Part shown: positions 16,679 to 25,848 of the stretch, piece after piece | How the letters are laid out: each line of letters opens with the position of its first letter | Position numbering within the stretch: the stretch's first letter is position 1 | Position numbers and translations under genes: made by a program | From: Bacteroidales bacterium | Lineage (GTDB): Bacteria; Bacteroidota; Bacteroidia; Bacteroidales; UBA12170 | NCBI GenBank assembly: GCA_016933745.1 | Contig: JAFGAK010000311.1 | Location: forward strand, 1 to 36,453 | Reading direction: 5' to 3' | Length of the DNA stretch: 36,453 nt | The notes under the pieces: generated by a model | The model's input: the letters and a program-made list of their open reading frames with translations, nothing else | Told to the model about the DNA's origin: nothing | Database searches by the model: none

Positions 16679-17620
16679 ATGGAATATCCCTGGAAACATC
16701 AGCGCCGATTTAATGCCTACGCACAATATTTTGAAAAAATGATGGGCGAGCGCGTACAAAAAGTTACCATCGACGCTGGATTTACTTGTCCGAATAGAGA
16801 TGGCAAGCTAGCGCGAGGCGGTTGCACCTACTGCAACAACGATTCGTTTAATCCATCTTACAATACACCAGCCAAAACCGTAGAGCTTCAGATTGAAGAA
16901 GGCATTGAGTTTCATGCCAACCGATACCGCAGAGCAAATAAGTTTCTGGCTTATTTTCAAGCGTATTCCAACACCTATACTTCTCTAGAAAACCTGAAAC
17001 GAATTTATGCTCCAGCCTTGGAAAAAGACGAAATAGTTGGGTTGGTTATTGGCACACGCCCCGATTGTATCGACGATGACAAACTTCGTTTTTTTGCAGA
17101 TGTTGCTAAAACACATTATGTGATTTTAGAATACGGAATTGAATCTGTGTACAACAAAACATTGAAGAGGGTGAATCGCCAACATACGTTTGAACAAAGC
17201 ATTGAAGCGATTGAAAAAACCGTTGCTGCCGGAATAAAAGTGGGCGGACACCTAATTTTTGGATTACCGGGAGAAAGTAGAGAAGAAATGATGGCAGAAG
17301 TTGAAATCGTTTCGAAACTCCCTTTAAACAATATCAAATTTCATCAATTGCAGATCATTGTTGATACGGCCATGCAAAAAGAATATTTAAAATATCCGGA
17401 ACGTTATCAACTGTTCGGGTTTGAAGAATATATCGAATTTATGGTGAATTTTATTGAAAAACTAAATCCGAATTTTGTGGTGGAGCGATTTGCCGGAGAA
17501 GTTCCTCCTCGTTTACTTGTAAGCCCGAGCTGGGGCAATATTCGTAACGATCAGATTTTGCAACGCATCGAAAAAGAATTGGAACTTCGCGATAGCTGGC
17601 AAGGGAAATTTTATAAATAA
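16679..17620 (+). CDS. TIGR01212/YhcC family radical SAM protein
   Basis: 313 residues from the ATG at 16679. The radical SAM iron-sulfur motif is C37-x11-C49-x2-C52, in TIDAGFTCPNRDGKLARGGC followed by TYCNN, exactly the longer-spaced cysteine pattern of the YhcC (TIGR01212) group rather than the common CxxxCxxC. Further family segments are KFLAYFQAYSNTYTSLENLK, LVIGTRPDCIDDD, YGIESVYNKTLKRVNRQHT and GGHLIFGLPGESREEMM. The reaction is not established for the family. The frame is open upstream to a TTG at 16649, but that is inside the transporter terminator, and the ATG at 16679 keeps the conserved N-terminal WKHQRRFNAYAQYF. The gene stands alone, followed by a 181-bp spacer. Confidence 0.88.
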   Translation: MEYPWKHQRRFNAYAQYFEKMMGERVQKVTIDAGFTCPNRDGKLARGGCTYCNNDSFNPSYNTPAKTVELQIEEGIEFHANRYRRANKFLAYFQAYSNTYTSLENLKRIYAPALEKDEIVGLVIGTRPDCIDDDKLRFFADVAKTHYVILEYGIESVYNKTLKRVNRQHTFEQSIEAIEKTVAAGIKVGGHLIFGLPGESREEMMAEVEIVSKLPLNNIKFHQLQIIVDTAMQKEYLKYPERYQLFGFEEYIEFMVNFIEKLNPNFVVERFAGEVPPRLLVSPSWGNIRNDQILQRIEKELELRDSWQGKFYK

Positions 17621-17680
17621 TTTGGCAAATCGGATGAAGGTTCTATTATTCAATTACTATTTGTTGTCCTATTCAATTTT

Positions 17681-17709
17681 CTTTGTGGCTTAGTGCCTCT
17701 GAGGTAAAA
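17681..17709. repeat. Degenerate tandem octamers (CTYWGWGS) in the yhcC-DUF5916 spacer
   Basis: CTTTGTGG, CTTAGTGC and CTCTGAGG follow each other without gaps and lead into TAAAAATA. The pattern resembles the widespread intergenic CTTTGTG-type repeats I recall from many Bacteroidota and other genomes. It is in the 181-bp space between two convergent genes; the rest of this spacer shows no gene or clear terminator. Confidence 0.45.
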
Positions 17710-17801
17710 ATAAATATCGACAAAGACACCAATACCCTAGCGTTTTATTACGACCAATTCGAAATAATCACACTGATATTCTGTGCATTATAAGTTATTG
17801 T

Positions 17802-20426
17802 TTACAAACCAATCCGATAGCTGAATTTCACCAAAAATACATTGTGCGCTTTATCGGTAAATAAATTATCCAAATCGCTTCCAACATTTAAATCACCATT
17901 TTCGATAAAACCGTTTCTTGTTTGATTCCAAACCAGATAAACAGACGATCCGGGATTGTATTCCCAACGAATAACTAAATTGGATAAAAACTCTTGCACG
18001 TTAAAATCAGGCTTTCCTATTGAATAATCCACTGTATGATCCAAGTTTTCATCGATATCAAAACCATCTGGAGTGGTGGTTATTTGATTGCTTGTGAATA
18101 CATGAAAACGATCGCTGTAATTGGCTGCCATTTGATTATCAATGTATTTAAAATCTTCAAACTGTCCGCTCGCAATAAAGGGTTGTCCCCAGTATTGCAG
18201 ACTTAAATCGGGAGTTAAGTTCAAGCTAACGCGAATAGAAGCACTCAACACTTTTTGATTGATTGAAGCAAACAAATAACGTGTCGTACTAGTATAGCTT
18301 TCTTGACTTATGTATTGTAATTCATCAAATGATTTGCTGTAAGAAGGATTGAAAGTGACAGTCATGAAATTAGTAGGTTTATAAGTCAAACCAGCTGATA
18401 AAGAAAGATTTTTTGAACTTCCTTCGAAACCTTTTCCAAAATTATGATACACATAAAAGTAAAGTTTCTTTCTACTGTCGGAGCTGATATTGTATTGAAA
18501 GTTGCTACTTCCTTGGGTGCGCATTCGAGGTCCTCCGCGTAATATTGTATTAGAAAAACCATTGGTATTTAGGTTTGCATGCGCCCAGAAATTCCAGAAA
18601 TTTTTGAAGCTCATATTGCCATTCAATTCTAATCCATGTCCTAATAAATGACCTCCAAAATCCAAAACATTGTAATAATCGCCGCTTAAATTCCAACTAC
18701 GGTAAATTCCTTTTGGTTCCCAAACACGGTATTGACCCCAATACATATTAAACAATTGGTCTGCTTGCCGGAGGTAACCCATATCATTTAATTCCAACCC
18801 GGGAGTTTTCCAAAGAACAACAGCTAAATGAGTCCAATGTCCTTTTTGCCGAATTACTTGCAATCTTCCACCGGAGCCCATCAAAGAGGTTCGAGTTGGA
18901 TCGTAGTTTGTATAATCGTTGTCTTCCCTCTGAAAATAACGTGCCGAAGATTCTTGGGTTCTTGTAATCGCATCGGCTGTACCATTTACCTGACTGAATG
19001 CCGCATTCACATTTATCATCCAGCTTTTATCTTTGAAATACTGCGTAAAATCGATACCTGCTGTGTAAGCAGATTTGTGGAAATAATCTTCTGTAACAGC
19101 ATCAGTCCAACGATTTGTACTGGTTACCATTCCGCCAATCATGGTATTTCCATCGTTCATATCTTTTTGAACTCGGCCTAAAAAATAATTCGTTAAAGGT
19201 TCAACAGTTTCATAACGTCTCGTTCCATTGTCGTCAATTTCTGCCCTTCCTTCTGCGGTAACACTTTCAATGAATCCAACAGAAAGACCATTACTTGATT
19301 TTCCGGTTAATTTAGCAGCGCCAAGTATTGGAGTAAAAACAGGAACATGCGCAAATTCATTGTCGGCTAAATCAGGATAGAGTCCCGGGCGCCTTCCAAT
19401 CCGACGAGAATAGAAAAGATTATCATTTCCAACGCCACCATCGCCAATGCCAATACCAAAAGTGGTAATATTTGCGCCTTCGATAAAGAAAGGTCTTTTT
19501 TCTTCGAAAAAGGTTTCGTAAGCCGATAAATTAACTTCCGACGGATCAGCTTCTACTTGTCCAAAATCTGGGTTGATGGTTAAATCCATAGTTAGATTAT
19601 TGGTCACTCCTATTTTCGCATCTATTCCGCCGTTTATTTTTGCATCTTGACCATCGGCAAAAGGATTCCCCGCTTCTGCTTTATAGGTTTCGAGTTTTGC
19701 GATTCCATAAGGCGTAATATCAAATATTTTTTGCGGTTTAATTGATTCAAGACCTGAAACTTGACCAAACATATGAACCAATCCTGGCGCATCTTTTGGA
19801 ATATGTTGCCAAAAATCCAATTCATTATTACGATACGTTTGTCTAAAAACTTGCATTCCCCAGATTCCGTCTGATTCTTTTTCAAAACGAAGCTGACTGA
19901 AAGGTATTTTCATTTCGGCATGCCAACCTTCATCACTAAATCCAACTTTAACCCACCAGTTTGGATCCCAAGAAGGATCTTCTCTATCTCCATTTTCTGT
20001 AAGCATTTGCTCAAATTTTACGCCCCCTGCAGATACAGCAAACATGAATGCAGTGCGTAAATCGTGGTAACTATCAAACGCAACACCAACAAAATCTCCA
20101 TCCGGATCATCTCTTCGTGTTAATCGTTTTACGATACTATCTGGACTGGTATCATAAGATTTAATTGCAACGTATAAATTATCTGCATCAAAAAATAGTT
20201 TAAATGCAGATTTTTGCGAAGCTTCTTTCCCGTTGTAAGGCTCATGTTGAGTAAAATGATCTATCCATTCTCCCTCTTGCCAAATGGCATCGTCTAATTT
20301 CCCATCAATGGTTGGAGCATTTTGAATTTGAGTTATTTGGTAGTTCTTTTTTGCTATTTCTTGGCTAAAACTGTTGATTCCAAGGCTAGATAAAAGTAAT
20401 ATTAACAAGTAAAATTTTATTCTCAT
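17802..20426 (-). CDS. CBM9-like / DUF5916 outer-membrane protein
   Basis: 874 residues with a signal peptide (MRIKFYLLILLLSSLGINSFS). Residues about 28-215 form a carbohydrate-binding-module-9-like domain (APTIDGKLDDAIWQEGEWID, then FKLFFDADNLYVAIKSYD, and WHAEMKIPFSQLRF). The rest matches DUF5916, with the marker VNLSAYETFFEEKRPFFIEG around residue 305, FYSRRIGRRPGLYP, and many alternating amphipathic strands ending in VFLVKFSYRIGL, which suggests an outer-membrane beta-barrel. The terminal hydrophobic strand ends in a non-aromatic Leu. The substrate is unknown; sugar or peptide binding at the surface is a guess. The gene is monocistronic and divergent from DUF4834. A near-match -7 box (TAACTTTA on the minus strand) lies about 60 bp upstream. 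Confidence 0.85.
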   Translation of the reverse strand: MRIKFYLLILLLSSLGINSFSQEIAKKNYQITQIQNAPTIDGKLDDAIWQEGEWIDHFTQHEPYNGKEASQKSAFKLFFDADNLYVAIKSYDTSPDSIVKRLTRRDDPDGDFVGVAFDSYHDLRTAFMFAVSAGGVKFEQMLTENGDREDPSWDPNWWVKVGFSDEGWHAEMKIPFSQLRFEKESDGIWGMQVFRQTYRNNELDFWQHIPKDAPGLVHMFGQVSGLESIKPQKIFDITPYGIAKLETYKAEAGNPFADGQDAKINGGIDAKIGVTNNLTMDLTINPDFGQVEADPSEVNLSAYETFFEEKRPFFIEGANITTFGIGIGDGGVGNDNLFYSRRIGRRPGLYPDLADNEFAHVPVFTPILGAAKLTGKSSNGLSVGFIESVTAEGRAEIDDNGTRRYETVEPLTNYFLGRVQKDMNDGNTMIGGMVTSTNRWTDAVTEDYFHKSAYTAGIDFTQYFKDKSWMINVNAAFSQVNGTADAITRTQESSARYFQREDNDYTNYDPTRTSLMGSGGRLQVIRQKGHWTHLAVVLWKTPGLELNDMGYLRQADQLFNMYWGQYRVWEPKGIYRSWNLSGDYYNVLDFGGHLLGHGLELNGNMSFKNFWNFWAHANLNTNGFSNTILRGGPRMRTQGSSNFQYNISSDSRKKLYFYVYHNFGKGFEGSSKNLSLSAGLTYKPTNFMTVTFNPSYSKSFDELQYISQESYTSTTRYLFASINQKVLSASIRVSLNLTPDLSLQYWGQPFIASGQFEDFKYIDNQMAANYSDRFHVFTSNQITTTPDGFDIDENLDHTVDYSIGKPDFNVQEFLSNLVIRWEYNPGSSVYLVWNQTRNGFIENGDLNVGSDLDNLFTDKAHNVFLVKFSYRIGL

Positions 20427-20578
20427 TATGCTATGGATTGGTTTTCTTTATTTCTTCTTACTCATTCTAGACTAAATTTTTTATCTAAAGTTACAGTAAA
20501 TTTAATTTTAAAATGATTTTTGAAGTATTTCTGTTTGAATAGGGAAGTATCCTAAATTTTATTAAAAACTATTGAAAA

Positions 20579-20597
20579 TAGAATAGCGCTTCTACAT
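20579..20597. promoter_or_regulatory. Candidate BlaI-type dyad upstream of the DUF4834-YfhO operon
   Basis: TAGAA, six bases, TTCTA (20579-20594) is an outward-facing dyad using the same 5-base half-sites as the operator-like sequence before the BlaI gene at 31887. The right half-site continues TTCTACAT, which matches seven of eight bases of TTCTACAA found there. The 220-bp spacer has no gene; a near -7 box TATTTTCG follows at 20615-20622. The assignment is weak. Confidence 0.2.
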
Positions 20598-20646
20598 TGT
20601 CTTTAAAAAACCGCTATTTTCGCATAAATTATTAAAATCAAATGCT

Positions 20647-20898
20647 TTGAAATTTTTATTTATACTCTTTATAATTTTCATTGTCTTACCATACCTATTT
20701 AGGATGATAATGCCATTTGTTCTAAGATCCTTTGTAAAAAAGGCGCAAAAAAACATGAACGATCAATATCAAAGACAAAACCCATCGCCACATAAAGAAG
20801 GTGAAGTAAACATCGATGCAACATCAAAATCTAAAAAATCAAATACCGATAAAGATCATTTAGGCGAATATGTTGATTACGAAGAAATAAAAGAATAA
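20647..20898 (+). CDS. DUF4834 family small membrane protein (TTG start)
   Basis: 83 residues. One hydrophobic segment (about residues 3-30, with a Pro-containing break at LPYLFRMIMP) is followed by a basic stretch (RSFVKKAQKN), a polar linker, and the ending GEVNIDATSKSKKSNTD with DHLGEYVDYEEIKE. The latter (GEV-x-ID and GEYVD-[FY]-EEI) is the hallmark of DUF4834. Function is unknown. The start appears to be TTG at 20647, because family members begin MKFL and the only nearby ATG in frame is within the membrane segment. YfhO follows six bases after the stop, an arrangement I recall as conserved in the phylum, which suggests the two inner-membrane proteins act together. Confidence 0.82.
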   Translation: MKFLFILFIIFIVLPYLFRMIMPFVLRSFVKKAQKNMNDQYQRQNPSPHKEGEVNIDATSKSKKSNTDKDHLGEYVDYEEIKE

Positions 20899-20904
20899 TT
20901 ACCT

Positions 20905-23388
20905 ATGAACACTGTTTTATTAAAAAAATTAGTTCCTTATTTTGCCGGGATTTTATTGTTTATAGGATTGGGATTTATTTTTCTTAACCCTGTATTACAA
21001 GGTAAAAAGTTAAAACAACATGACATTGCCGTTTATAAAGCTGCATCCAAAGAAATTCAAGATTATAGAGCCAAATACAACGAAGAGCCTTTGTGGACCA
21101 ACTCCATGTTTGGAGGCATGCCCGCCTATCAAATCTCTACACTTTATCCAAACAACTGGATAAAAAAAATAGGCAAAATACTTCAACTTGGATTGCCGCA
21201 TCCGGTAAATATTTTGTTCCTTTATTTTCTAGGTTTTTTTATTCTGCTATTAACTCTCAAAGTAGATCCGTGGCTGAGTGCGGTTGGAGCAATTGCATTT
21301 GCGTTCTCCTCTTACTTCATTATTATCATCGAAGCAGGACATAATACAAAGGCATTTGCTTTAGCTTACATGGCACCTATCATTGGTGGAATTTTGCTCA
21401 CTTTTAGAGGGAAATATTTACTAGGAGCTGCTATTACAATGCTGTTTGCAGCATTGGAAATTTCGGCAAACCATTTGCAGATAACCTATTACTTGCTGCT
21501 GCTTATTTTAATTCTGGTTGCTTTTTTATTGGTTGATCATTTGAAGAACAAAACGATGCTTCGATTTTACAAAGCAAGTATCATTTTAACATTTGCCGCA
21601 GTTTTGGCTGTATTACCTAATAGCACGAATCTGATGCTCACGCAAGAGTATTCTGCTCAATCAATGCGTGGAAAATCCGAACTAATTGTAAACGAGAACA
21701 ACCAAACCAGTGGATTGGATAAAGATTATGCAACCCAATGGAGTTATGGAATTCCTGAAACTTGGAGCTTACTCATTCCAAATATCAAAGGAGGAGCTTC
21801 CGGTGCTTTGGCGGCCAATGAAAAAGCCATGAATGAGGTTGATCCACAATATCGACAAGTTATTGCGCAAAATTATATTTCGGGCTATTGGGGAAATCAA
21901 CCTTTTATGTCGGGGCCAACCTATGCGGGAGCCATTATCATGTTTTTATTTTTACTGGGATTATTTATTGTAAAAGGAAATTTGAAATGGGGACTTTTAC
22001 TTGCAACGCTACTTTCCTTTGCGCTTGCTTGGGGTAAAAACCTCATGCCATTAACAGATTTCTTTATGGATTATGTTCCACTTTACAATAAGTTTAGAGC
22101 CGTTAGCATGACGCTAATTATCGCAGAGTTTACGATTCCATTTCTTGCCATCTTAGCCATTTGGGAACTGATTAAAAATCCAAAATTAATTTTAGAGCAA
22201 AAGAAATTTGCAGCTATTTCATTTGCATTAACAGGTGGTTTGAGTCTTCTATTTTACTTGTTTCCTGGAATTTTTTCTTTTTTCAGTGATCTAGAAATGG
22301 AACAATTTTTTAGTGGAAAAAACAATCCACAATTAGATGCCATTCTATCCAATATTGAATTAGCCAGGATGAGCATTTTTAAAGCAGATGCAATCAGAAG
22401 CTTTTTCTTCATCAGCTTGTTTGTGATCGCATTATTTGCTTTTGCTTTTCGAAAAATCACAAAATATCCTTTTATTGCCATCTTTGGAGTCCTACTTATT
22501 CTCGATTTGTATCCGGTAAATAAACGCTATTTAAACGAGGGTAACTTTGAACGTGCAAGAATTGTTGAGCAGCCATACCAATTAAGTCAAGCCGACAAAC
22601 TCATCTTACAAGATCCAGATCCAGATTACCGCGTTTTGAATCTTAATAATCCTTTCAACGATGCGAGCGTTTCATATTTCCATAAATCCATTGGTGGTTA
22701 TCATTCAGCTAAATTAGGTCGCTACCAAGATTTAATTGATCATTTACTTATCAAAGAAATTAACCAGATTAGTCAATCACTACAAAATCAACCTACGGAA
22801 GCAAGTATTGCACAAGCCTTGGCAGAAGTTCCAGCTTTGAATATGCTTAACACGAAATATATTATTTACAATCCGAGCGCCCCACCTTTGACTAATCCAG
22901 CGGCTTATGGTTCGGTGTGGTTTCCTGAGAGAATTATCTGGGTAAATAACGCCAACGAAGAATTAGAGCAAATAAACAGCCTAAGTGGAAAAGAAGAAAT
23001 CATCATCGATAATCGATTTAAGGAACTTGTTACGATTCCTATGTTACCTGCCGATTCTTCTTCCATCTACTTAGAAAGCTATCTGCCTAATCATCTTGTG
23101 TATAAAGCAAATATTATGGAAGAAAGAGTTGCTGCTTTCTCGGAAATATATTACGACAAAGGTTGGGATGCTTTTATTGACGGAGTAAAGGTGGATTATT
23201 TTAGAGTAAATTATACTTTACGTGGACTCATCATTCCAAAAGGTGAACACCTCATCGAATTTAAATTTGAACCTAAAACCTACGCTTTGGGAGAGCGTAT
23301 TTCATTGGTAGGCTCTATCATTCTCTTGTTGGCTTTACTATTTGTTGCTTACAAGGAATTTTTTCAGAAGCCCAAAGAAATAAATTAA
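20905..23388 (+). CDS. YfhO family membrane protein
   Basis: 827 residues. About twelve transmembrane helices span residues 10-540 (for example PYFAGILLFIGLGFIFLNPV at the start and FFISLFVIALFAFAF near 500). A soluble extracytoplasmic domain (about 550-790) comes next, then a final membrane helix (ISLVGSIILLLALLFVAYKE) and a basic tail. This architecture and motifs such as FGGMPAYQISTLYP, SYFIIIIEAGHNTK and YDKGWDAFIDG identify YfhO (bacterial membrane protein, GT-C-like fold), which in Firmicutes is needed for glycosylation of lipoteichoic acid. In a Gram-negative Bacteroidota it more likely transfers sugars from a lipid carrier onto a surface glycan or protein. It lies six bases after DUF4834 and one base before a GT4 glycosyltransferase, so the three are one operon. 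Confidence 0.88.
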   Translation: MNTVLLKKLVPYFAGILLFIGLGFIFLNPVLQGKKLKQHDIAVYKAASKEIQDYRAKYNEEPLWTNSMFGGMPAYQISTLYPNNWIKKIGKILQLGLPHPVNILFLYFLGFFILLLTLKVDPWLSAVGAIAFAFSSYFIIIIEAGHNTKAFALAYMAPIIGGILLTFRGKYLLGAAITMLFAALEISANHLQITYYLLLLILILVAFLLVDHLKNKTMLRFYKASIILTFAAVLAVLPNSTNLMLTQEYSAQSMRGKSELIVNENNQTSGLDKDYATQWSYGIPETWSLLIPNIKGGASGALAANEKAMNEVDPQYRQVIAQNYISGYWGNQPFMSGPTYAGAIIMFLFLLGLFIVKGNLKWGLLLATLLSFALAWGKNLMPLTDFFMDYVPLYNKFRAVSMTLIIAEFTIPFLAILAIWELIKNPKLILEQKKFAAISFALTGGLSLLFYLFPGIFSFFSDLEMEQFFSGKNNPQLDAILSNIELARMSIFKADAIRSFFFISLFVIALFAFAFRKITKYPFIAIFGVLLILDLYPVNKRYLNEGNFERARIVEQPYQLSQADKLILQDPDPDYRVLNLNNPFNDASVSYFHKSIGGYHSAKLGRYQDLIDHLLIKEINQISQSLQNQPTEASIAQALAEVPALNMLNTKYIIYNPSAPPLTNPAAYGSVWFPERIIWVNNANEELEQINSLSGKEEIIIDNRFKELVTIPMLPADSSSIYLESYLPNHLVYKANIMEERVAAFSEIYYDKGWDAFIDGVKVDYFRVNYTLRGLIIPKGEHLIEFKFEPKTYALGERISLVGSIILLLALLFVAYKEFFQKPKEIN

Positions 23389-23389
23389 A

Positions 23390-24700
23390 ATGAACAATGA
23401 CTTGCAACTTTTAGTTTTTACATACTACTGGCCTCCCAGCGGCGGTGCAGGTGTTCAGCGAAATCTAAAATTTGCCAAATATTTGCCCCAATTTGGGATA
23501 GAACCTCATATTCTAACTGTGGAAGAATATGCCGCTTCCTATCCGGTTATAGATACCAGTTTAACTCATGAAATAGCTGATAATCTACTTGTTACGCGCA
23601 CCAAAAGTTGGGATCCCTTTCGCGCTTATTCTAAACTAAGAAAAACCAAAACGATTCCGAGCAGTGGATTTGCAAACGAAACAAAACCCGGATTTATTGA
23701 TTTAATGATGCGCTTTATTCGTGGTAATATTTTTCTGCCTGATGCACGAAGAGGGTGGAATAAATATGCAATTCTTGCGGCCAGTCAACTTATTGAACAG
23801 CAAAAAATAAATTGTATTTTAACGAGCAGTCCACCACATTCAACCCAACTCATTGGTTTATATCTGAAAAAAAAATACGAACTACCATGGATAGCAGATT
23901 TACGCGATCCTTGGACAGATATTTACTATTACAATCAGTTATTCCCTACTTGGTTAGCCAAAAAAATAGACGCACATTATGAACGTAAAGTTTTAGAAAA
24001 TGCCGATAAAATAATCGTGGTAAGTGAATCGATTAAAACGCTTTTTTTAAAAAAATCTAACAAACTTTCTCCAGAGAAAATCAGGGTGATCCCCAATGGA
24101 TACGATCCAGAAGATTTTGCTATTCAAACAGAATCTTGTAACGAAAAATTTACCATTTCTTATACCGGAACCATTGCCGCAACCTATGACTTGGAAACAT
24201 TTGCAAAAGCCTGTGCCCATGTATTTATGAATGGAACTAAACTTTTTAAACTTCAGTTTATCGGTAGCACAAAAAGTGTAATTTCACCCATTTTGGAAGA
24301 ACACGGACTTCTGGAATTCACTCAGATTATACCAGCTGTTGAGCATCGTAAATCAATTGAATATTTACAAAAAAGCGACGCTTTATTGCTTTTAATACCA
24401 CAAACAAAAGAGAATAAAGGAATTTTAACCGGAAAACTTTTCGAATATTTAGGTGCAAAAAAAGTGATCATTGGAATTGGACCAAGCAACGGCGATGCGG
24501 CAAAAATAATCGATGAAACTCGGTCGGGGAAAATGATCGACTACGGCGAAGTGGATGTTTTAGCAGCCTATTTAGAAGATAGATATCAAAATTGGTTAGA
24601 AAAACCCAATTCTGTTGGCAATTCTTCGGTCGAGTTGTATTCTCGAATTGTCCAAACAGAGCAACTTTCCTTAGAAATTAAAAATTTAATTGCGAGTTAA
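23390..24700 (+). CDS. Glycosyltransferase, GT4-like fold
   Basis: 436 residues, GT-B architecture. The start LLVFTYYWPPSGGAGVQRNL followed by KFAKYLPQFGIEPHILTVEE is typical of the N-terminal domain of GT4-type enzymes of surface-polysaccharide loci. The middle has SSPPHSTQLIGLYLKKKYEL and WIADLRDPWTD, and the C-terminal nucleotide-sugar domain carries IRVIPNGYDPEDF, ISYTGTIAATYDLETF and KENKGILTGKLFEYLGAKK with the family E-x-x-x-A/G glutamate region. The donor and acceptor sugars cannot be read from sequence. The ATG is one base after the YfhO stop. The gene ends head-on with gpsA, with overlapping stop codons. Confidence 0.88.
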   Translation: MNNDLQLLVFTYYWPPSGGAGVQRNLKFAKYLPQFGIEPHILTVEEYAASYPVIDTSLTHEIADNLLVTRTKSWDPFRAYSKLRKTKTIPSSGFANETKPGFIDLMMRFIRGNIFLPDARRGWNKYAILAASQLIEQQKINCILTSSPPHSTQLIGLYLKKKYELPWIADLRDPWTDIYYYNQLFPTWLAKKIDAHYERKVLENADKIIVVSESIKTLFLKKSNKLSPEKIRVIPNGYDPEDFAIQTESCNEKFTISYTGTIAATYDLETFAKACAHVFMNGTKLFKLQFIGSTKSVISPILEEHGLLEFTQIIPAVEHRKSIEYLQKSDALLLLIPQTKENKGILTGKLFEYLGAKKVIIGIGPSNGDAAKIIDETRSGKMIDYGEVDVLAAYLEDRYQNWLEKPNSVGNSSVELYSRIVQTEQLSLEIKNLIAS

Positions 24701-25686
24701 TCATCGTTTAAGATATGATGAACGAAGGATGGAATATCATAATCAGGCTCCGTTAAAACACGTTGCAATTCATTAATAATGATGAATTTATCGGTAAGAT
24801 TTTCTTGTTTTGACAAAATATCACAAAAAATAGAAACCGCATTTTTTCCTTCTAAAACCATATTCGAAATATTTTCAGAGAAAAATCCTTTTCCGATTAG
24901 TAGACCTAAAGTTCGATTTCTACTCAAGTCGTTTAGCGCAGTTAACCCAAAATCGCCAAATCCACAATATTTAAAAATTGTTTTTTTTGCGCCACCAAAT
25001 TGAATCAATATGCTTCGCATTTCGTTAAATGCCTTGGTAAGAAACATAAATCGAAGGTTGGGCGAATCGAATTGTGCATCTAAAATACCGGTTGCAATCG
25101 CGTAAATATTTTTCATAGTACTTAAGAGCTCCACGCCACGTAAATCAGTAGAATAATCCAAATACACATTGGTTCCGACAACTAATTCTTTGAAACGCGG
25201 AAATAAATCTTCATGCACAGAGCCTAAAGTAAATGCTGTGGGAATTTTATCAATTAAATCGCGAGCAAAAGTAGGACCTTTCATCGTGGCAACCTTTTGA
25301 ATAACATTGGCTTGAATACTCTCCCCTACTGTAAAATGTTCATCTTTACTCAAACCTTTGGCTAAATTGATCAAAATGGCATCGGGATGGAAAAGGTGTT
25401 TGTTTTCAGCAATAAAAGACATAATTACCGACGACGGAATTGCAAAAAATAAAAATTCATTTTCTGCTAAAACTTGCTTGTCTCCGGTTGCCTTTAAGCG
25501 CCAAGTAAGTTTGGTATTTGGAAAATATTTTTGGTTATACTGACTTTCATTTATCGACTCAACAACCTGTTGTTCAATAGAATACAAAATAACATCAAGC
25601 TCCGGATTATGAGCTAAAGCATTGGCTAAAGATGTCCCAATTGCACCAGCCCCTATTACACAAATTTTTGTTTTCTCTATTTCCAT
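24697..25686 (-). CDS. gpsA: NAD(P)H-dependent glycerol-3-phosphate dehydrogenase
   Basis: 329 residues, standard length. It reduces dihydroxyacetone phosphate to sn-glycerol-3-phosphate, the backbone of phospholipids. The Rossmann motif GAGAIG is at residues 12-17. LINLAKGLSKDEHFTV near residue 105, MKGPTFARDL near 135, the substrate-site MKNIYAIATGILDA, and FGDFGLTALNDLSRNRTLG near 240 are all GpsA signatures. It is cytoplasmic and transcribed alone, divergent from the flippase. A near -7 box (TATCTTTA) is found on the minus strand at 25705-25712. Its stop codon shares the TTAA tetramer with the glycosyltransferase stop. Confidence 0.92.
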   Translation of the reverse strand: MEIEKTKICVIGAGAIGTSLANALAHNPELDVILYSIEQQVVESINESQYNQKYFPNTKLTWRLKATGDKQVLAENEFLFFAIPSSVIMSFIAENKHLFHPDAILINLAKGLSKDEHFTVGESIQANVIQKVATMKGPTFARDLIDKIPTAFTLGSVHEDLFPRFKELVVGTNVYLDYSTDLRGVELLSTMKNIYAIATGILDAQFDSPNLRFMFLTKAFNEMRSILIQFGGAKKTIFKYCGFGDFGLTALNDLSRNRTLGLLIGKGFFSENISNMVLEGKNAVSIFCDILSKQENLTDKFIIINELQRVLTEPDYDIPSFVHHILNDD

Positions 25687-25848
25687 AGCCTTTATTTAGT
25701 GCGGTAAAGATACATAAATAAGTCATTTATTCATATTTCCATGGCTCGAATACTCTCCTTTCCTTGACACTCACATAAGACATTTATTAAATATATTTTC
25801 GGTGGCATTGGCAGCAATTCTTTACTTTAGCAAATAATTTTAATTTCG

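Noticed and set aside
17635-17694. 19-codon hydrophobic frame MKVLLFNYYLLSYSIFFVA in the yhcC-DUF5916 spacer
   Set aside because: Runs into the octamer repeat, has no promoter box or ribosome site and is too short to support.
18828-19181. 117-codon plus-strand frame inside the DUF5916 gene
   Set aside because: Antisense to a well-supported beta-barrel gene, with no recognisable motif; a chance open frame.
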